Part shown: positions 12,317 to 15,066 of the stretch, piece by piece | Layout: every line of letters starts with the position of its first letter | Numbering within the stretch: the first letter of the stretch is position 1 | NCBI GenBank assembly: GCA_937927695.1 | Contig: CALBRU010000147.1 | Span: forward strand, 1 to 15,066 | From: an uncultured Thiomonas sp. | GTDB lineage: Bacteria > Pseudomonadota > Gammaproteobacteria > Burkholderiales > Burkholderiaceae_C | DNA: 15,066 nucleotides | Reading direction: 5' to 3' | Position numbers and translations under genes: made by a program | Notes under the pieces: model-generated | What the model was told of the DNA's origin: nothing | Seen by the model: only the letters and a program-made list of their open reading frames with translations | Databases searched by the model: none

Positions 12317-15066
12317 ATGTCAACCACACTCTTGAGCCATCACCCAGACGCCGAAGCAACGCCCAGAGCCTGCGACGAGGGCTGGCCCTTGAGCCAAACC
12401 CAGCAAGACATTCTGCTGCGCCAGGAGTTGCTCGGCAGCGCCATCTACAACATCGGCCTGACTGTGAGCATCGACGGCGAGCTCGATGTGCTCGTGTTGC
12501 AGCGCGCCATTCAGGAAGTCGCCGCCTCCGAACCCATGCTGCACGCCCGCGTGGTCGAGACAACAGAAGGCCCGCGCTGGCAGATCGCTCCGGCGCAGTC
12601 CTGGCGAATGCCCTACACCGACTTTTTCGCCGAGACCCACAACCCCGCCCGCGCTGCCCGGCTCGCCGCGCAAGCCATCGAGGCGATCAAAACCGAACCC
12701 ACGCCCCCGCACGGCCCCATCCTCTGGAAATCTGCCCTGTATCGCACCGCCGCGCAGCGCTACGCTTGGCTGCTGTGCTTCAACCATCTTCTGGTCGATG
12801 GCTATGGCGTCATGCGGGTCGGCCAGCGCATCACTCAACGCTACAACGAGCTGCTGGGCAATCCCCTGAGCGCCCCGCCGCAGCCCGGGCCCGACTACGC
12901 ACGGTTCCTCGAAAGAGAACAGGCCTACCTACAGTCCGTCCGCTTCGAGCGAGACCATTCCTTCTGGCAGCACCGCATCACAAGCGCCCAGTCGCTGGGA
13001 GCCGTCTCAGCCCCCGACCTGCAAAAGCCACCCGAACCGCTGGTGCATCAGTGGCGCGTCCGCCCATCGATCTGGACGCACTATCTGCAACAGGCGGCCG
13101 AACATGGCCTGACCCCGGCGCAGGGCGCCCACTTTTTTCTGGCCAGCTACATCGCGCGCGTGACCGGGCAGGCCGATGTGCTCATCGGCATACCGCTGCA
13201 CAACCGCAAGGACGCCCTCGACAAACAGACCATCGGCCTGTTTGCCAACACCCTGCCCCTGCGACTCGACACCGCCGAAGACGACCGCCTGCCCAGCCTC
13301 CTGCGCGCGCTGGCCGAAGACACCCGGCAGATCCTGCGCCATCAGCAATATCCGCTCGACCGCGCCCTGGCGCGACAGCCGCCCCGGCAGGGCATAGCCG
13401 GCATGCACTTCGACCTGATGGTGTCGTTCGAAGACTTCGATCCGCACGCCACTCTGGGGGACGCCCGCCTGTCCTTTGCCCCCTTCAGCGGGCAACCCGG
13501 GTTTGCCCCGATCGCTGCCTATGTGCGCCAATACGGCGACTCCGAAAATCTGCCCATCGATCTGGTGATCGACCCCCGCGCCCCTGCCGCGCTGCGGCAT
13601 ACTGAATTTCTCAGCGCCCGTCTCGATCAGCACCTGGCCGAACTCATCGCCCATCCGCAACACCGTCTGCGCGATCTCAACCTGCTGTGCGCCCAGGAGC
13701 GCGCCGCACTGGCCGCGTTGAACCACACCGCCCAGCCCCGCCCGGCGCCGCAGTGCATGCACCTGCTCGTCGCCGAGCAAGCGCGCGCCACGCCGCGGGC
13801 CGTTGCGGTGCGCTTCGGCGACACCCAGCTGAGCTACGCCGATCTGGAACAGGCGGCCAACCGGCTGGCGCACACCCTGCGCGGTCTGGGGGTGCAACGC
13901 GACGTGCTCGTTCCCGTCATCATGGAACGCCGCGCCGAACTCGTCGTGGCCCTGCTCGCCGTACTCAAGGCCGGTGGCGCCTACGTTCCGCTGGACGCCG
14001 ACCTACCTCCCGAACGCCTGCAGCGCATCCTGCACGACACCCAGCCCCGCGTCGTGCTCGCGCAGCTGTCGCTGCACGCTGCCGTCCGCGCGGCCGCCGC
14101 TTCGCAAGGAAACGCCGGGCCGCCCCAAGTTTTCTTGACCCCCTCGGGGGGCGGGCTGGGCGTAGCCCGGCCCTGGGGGCGCTCAAACCCGCCGCAACTT
14201 CTCGATGTCGATCTGACGCCGCCCCACGGCGACGTTGACGCCCCGATCACCGACAGCACGCCCGACGACCTCGCCCTGGTCATCTTCACCTCGGGCTCCA
14301 CCGGGCAACCCAAGGGCGTGATGATTTCGCACCGCGCCCTGTGCAACCACAAGCTGTGGAATGCCCGCGTGCTCCAGTTCGGCCCGCACGACCGGCTGCT
14401 GCAAAAATCCTCGCTGAGTTTCGACGCGTCGATCTCCGAATTTTTCATGCCCCTGATCTGCGGCGCGGCAGTTCACCTCGCCCCGCCCGGCCTGCAGCGC
14501 GATCTGCCCGCCCTGTTGCAAACCGTGCGCGAACAGGGCATCACCCACCTCACCCTGGCGCCCTCCACCGCGCGGGTGCTGGTGGATGACCCCCAGCTGC
14601 CCGCCTGCACCAGCCTGCGCTACGTCCAATTCGGCGGCGAGCCGCTGGACGCAGCCCTCGCCGCGCGCTTTCAGTCGCTGTTGCCGCAGGCCACCCTGCT
14701 CAACTACTACGGCCCGAGTGAAACCACCGAAGACAGCACGCTCTACGTCGTGGACGGCCCCATCACCCAGACGCGCGGCAACCTGCCCGTCGGGCGACCG
14801 ATCGACAACACCCGCGTCTACGTGCTCGATGCACAGTTGCGGCAAATACCCTTTGATGTCACCGGCGAAATCTGCATCGCCGGTCTGGGCGTGGCGCGGG
14901 GCTACCTCGGCCAGCCCGAACTCACCGCCGAGCGCTTTCTGCCCGACCCCTTCTGCCCCGGCGAACGCATGTACCGCACCGGCGATCTGGGCTACTGGTC
15001 TGCCGACGGCCAACTGCACCTCGTCGGCCGCAATGACGAGCAGATCAAGATTCGCGGTTTTCGCAT
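12317..15066 (+). CDS. Non-ribosomal peptide synthetase, C-A module (runs off the right edge)
   Basis: The frame is open through the right edge, giving 916 codons so far. Residues about 20-440 form a condensation domain (WPLSQTQQDILL; core NHLLVDG at 156-162, where the usual first His is Asn and the catalytic second His157 is kept; IGIPLHNR; IGLFANTLPLRL). Residues about 475 onward form an adenylation domain: LKAGGAYVPLDADLP, A3 FTSGSTGQPKG (657-667), FDAS, NYYGPSE, YRTGDLG and RNDEQIKIRGF at the window end. Beginning with a C domain suggests a lipo-initiating starter or a downstream subunit. My hand reading of the selectivity residues is D-A-S-T-Q-G-Y-E-D, which I cannot match to a substrate. 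A repeat seems inserted at residues 596-624. ATG 12317 was chosen; in-frame ATG 12263 is possible, and neither has a clear ribosome site. The 191-base gap to the divergent cyclase gene shows no clear promoter or Fur box. Confidence 0.93.
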   Translation, partial: MSTTLLSHHPDAEATPRACDEGWPLSQTQQDILLRQELLGSAIYNIGLTVSIDGELDVLVLQRAIQEVAASEPMLHARVVETTEGPRWQIAPAQSWRMPYTDFFAETHNPARAARLAAQAIEAIKTEPTPPHGPILWKSALYRTAAQRYAWLLCFNHLLVDGYGVMRVGQRITQRYNELLGNPLSAPPQPGPDYARFLEREQAYLQSVRFERDHSFWQHRITSAQSLGAVSAPDLQKPPEPLVHQWRVRPSIWTHYLQQAAEHGLTPAQGAHFFLASYIARVTGQADVLIGIPLHNRKDALDKQTIGLFANTLPLRLDTAEDDRLPSLLRALAEDTRQILRHQQYPLDRALARQPPRQGIAGMHFDLMVSFEDFDPHATLGDARLSFAPFSGQPGFAPIAAYVRQYGDSENLPIDLVIDPRAPAALRHTEFLSARLDQHLAELIAHPQHRLRDLNLLCAQERAALAALNHTAQPRPAPQCMHLLVAEQARATPRAVAVRFGDTQLSYADLEQAANRLAHTLRGLGVQRDVLVPVIMERRAELVVALLAVLKAGGAYVPLDADLPPERLQRILHDTQPRVVLAQLSLHAAVRAAAASQGNAGPPQVFLTPSGGGLGVARPWGRSNPPQLLDVDLTPPHGDVDAPITDSTPDDLALVIFTSGSTGQPKGVMISHRALCNHKLWNARVLQFGPHDRLLQKSSLSFDASISEFFMPLICGAAVHLAPPGLQRDLPALLQTVREQGITHLTLAPSTARVLVDDPQLPACTSLRYVQFGGEPLDAALAARFQSLLPQATLLNYYGPSETTEDSTLYVVDGPITQTRGNLPVGRPIDNTRVYVLDAQLRQIPFDVTGEICIAGLGVARGYLGQPELTAERFLPDPFCPGERMYRTGDLGYWSADGQLHLVGRNDEQIKIRGFR
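14102..14188. repeat. REP-like palindromic repeat inserted in frame in the synthetase gene
   Basis: An 87-base stretch has strong structure unlike the flanking code. An outer stem CGCCCC (14121-14126) pairs with GGGGCG (14176-14181). It encloses a C5-TC-G5/6 palindrome (14139-14151) and a hairpin CGGGCT/AGCCCG (14152-14157 and 14164-14169). Its words (GCCGGGCCGCCCCAAG, ACCCCCTCGGGGGGC, CTGGGGGCGC) are those I associate with dispersed intergenic repeats of Burkholderiales. Here it is translated as a Gly/Pro-rich segment of about 29 residues in the linker between motifs A2 and A3, without a frameshift or stop. The exact borders are uncertain by several bases. Confidence 0.6.

Noticed and set aside
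13007..13897. Antisense frames over the synthetase gene (also 14183-15019)
   Set aside because: They lie opposite continuous, motif-rich condensation and adenylation domain code, so they are composition artefacts.
1..15066. CRISPR array, tRNA or rRNA genes, insertion sequence
   Set aside because: No regularly spaced direct repeats, tRNA cloverleaf signals, rRNA sequence or transposase frame were found on reading both strands.

Overview
The window is GC-rich chromosomal DNA of a proteobacterium, most likely a betaproteobacterium of the order Burkholderiales. The support is the mnmG-rsmG-parA-hydrolase-parB order with consensus parS sites, a betaproteobacterial type HemP, and a palindromic GC-rich repeat of a kind I associate with Burkholderiales genomes. 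A Thiomonas-like sulfur oxidiser is my guess at genus level. It is an inference and not proven here.

Layout. Positions 1-350 hold the 5' end of a Kup-type potassium transporter on the minus strand. A divergent promoter region with an FNR-like box leads to hemN (551-1954), followed by a MarC-family membrane protein (2035-2658). A 250-base gap then holds several hairpins and a strong intrinsic terminator just before a TSUP (TauE/SafE) permease (2909-3664). On the minus strand, a Crp-type regulator (4009-4680) lies upstream of a small DUF2892 membrane protein (3738-3929), with a CRP-like operator between them and a terminator after the pair.

The centre is the origin-proximal housekeeping cluster: mnmG (4802-6736), rsmG (6733-7404), parA (7520-8293), an RBBP9/YdeN-type serine hydrolase (8290-8856) and parB (8884-9786). 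A perfect parS lies before mnmG and a one-mismatch parS lies before parA, so the chromosome segregation proteins and their DNA sites are together here. mnmG and rsmG modify tRNA and 16S rRNA.

After parB, on the minus strand, come an unrecognised 92-codon gene and a heme-uptake unit: a Fur-like box over a promoter, a 25-codon membrane ORF too short for normal gene callers, and hemP coupled to it by an ATGA overlap. A membrane PAS-GGDEF diguanylate cyclase (10554-12125) follows. Divergent from it starts a non-ribosomal peptide synthetase (12317 to beyond the window end) with an N-terminal condensation domain and an adenylation domain. A REP-like palindromic repeat appears to be inserted in frame inside that adenylation domain.

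Most of the window is ordinary. The places I would check first are the in-frame repeat in the synthetase, the small ORF coupled to hemP, the structured interval before the TSUP gene, and the CRP-type operator beside its presumed regulator.
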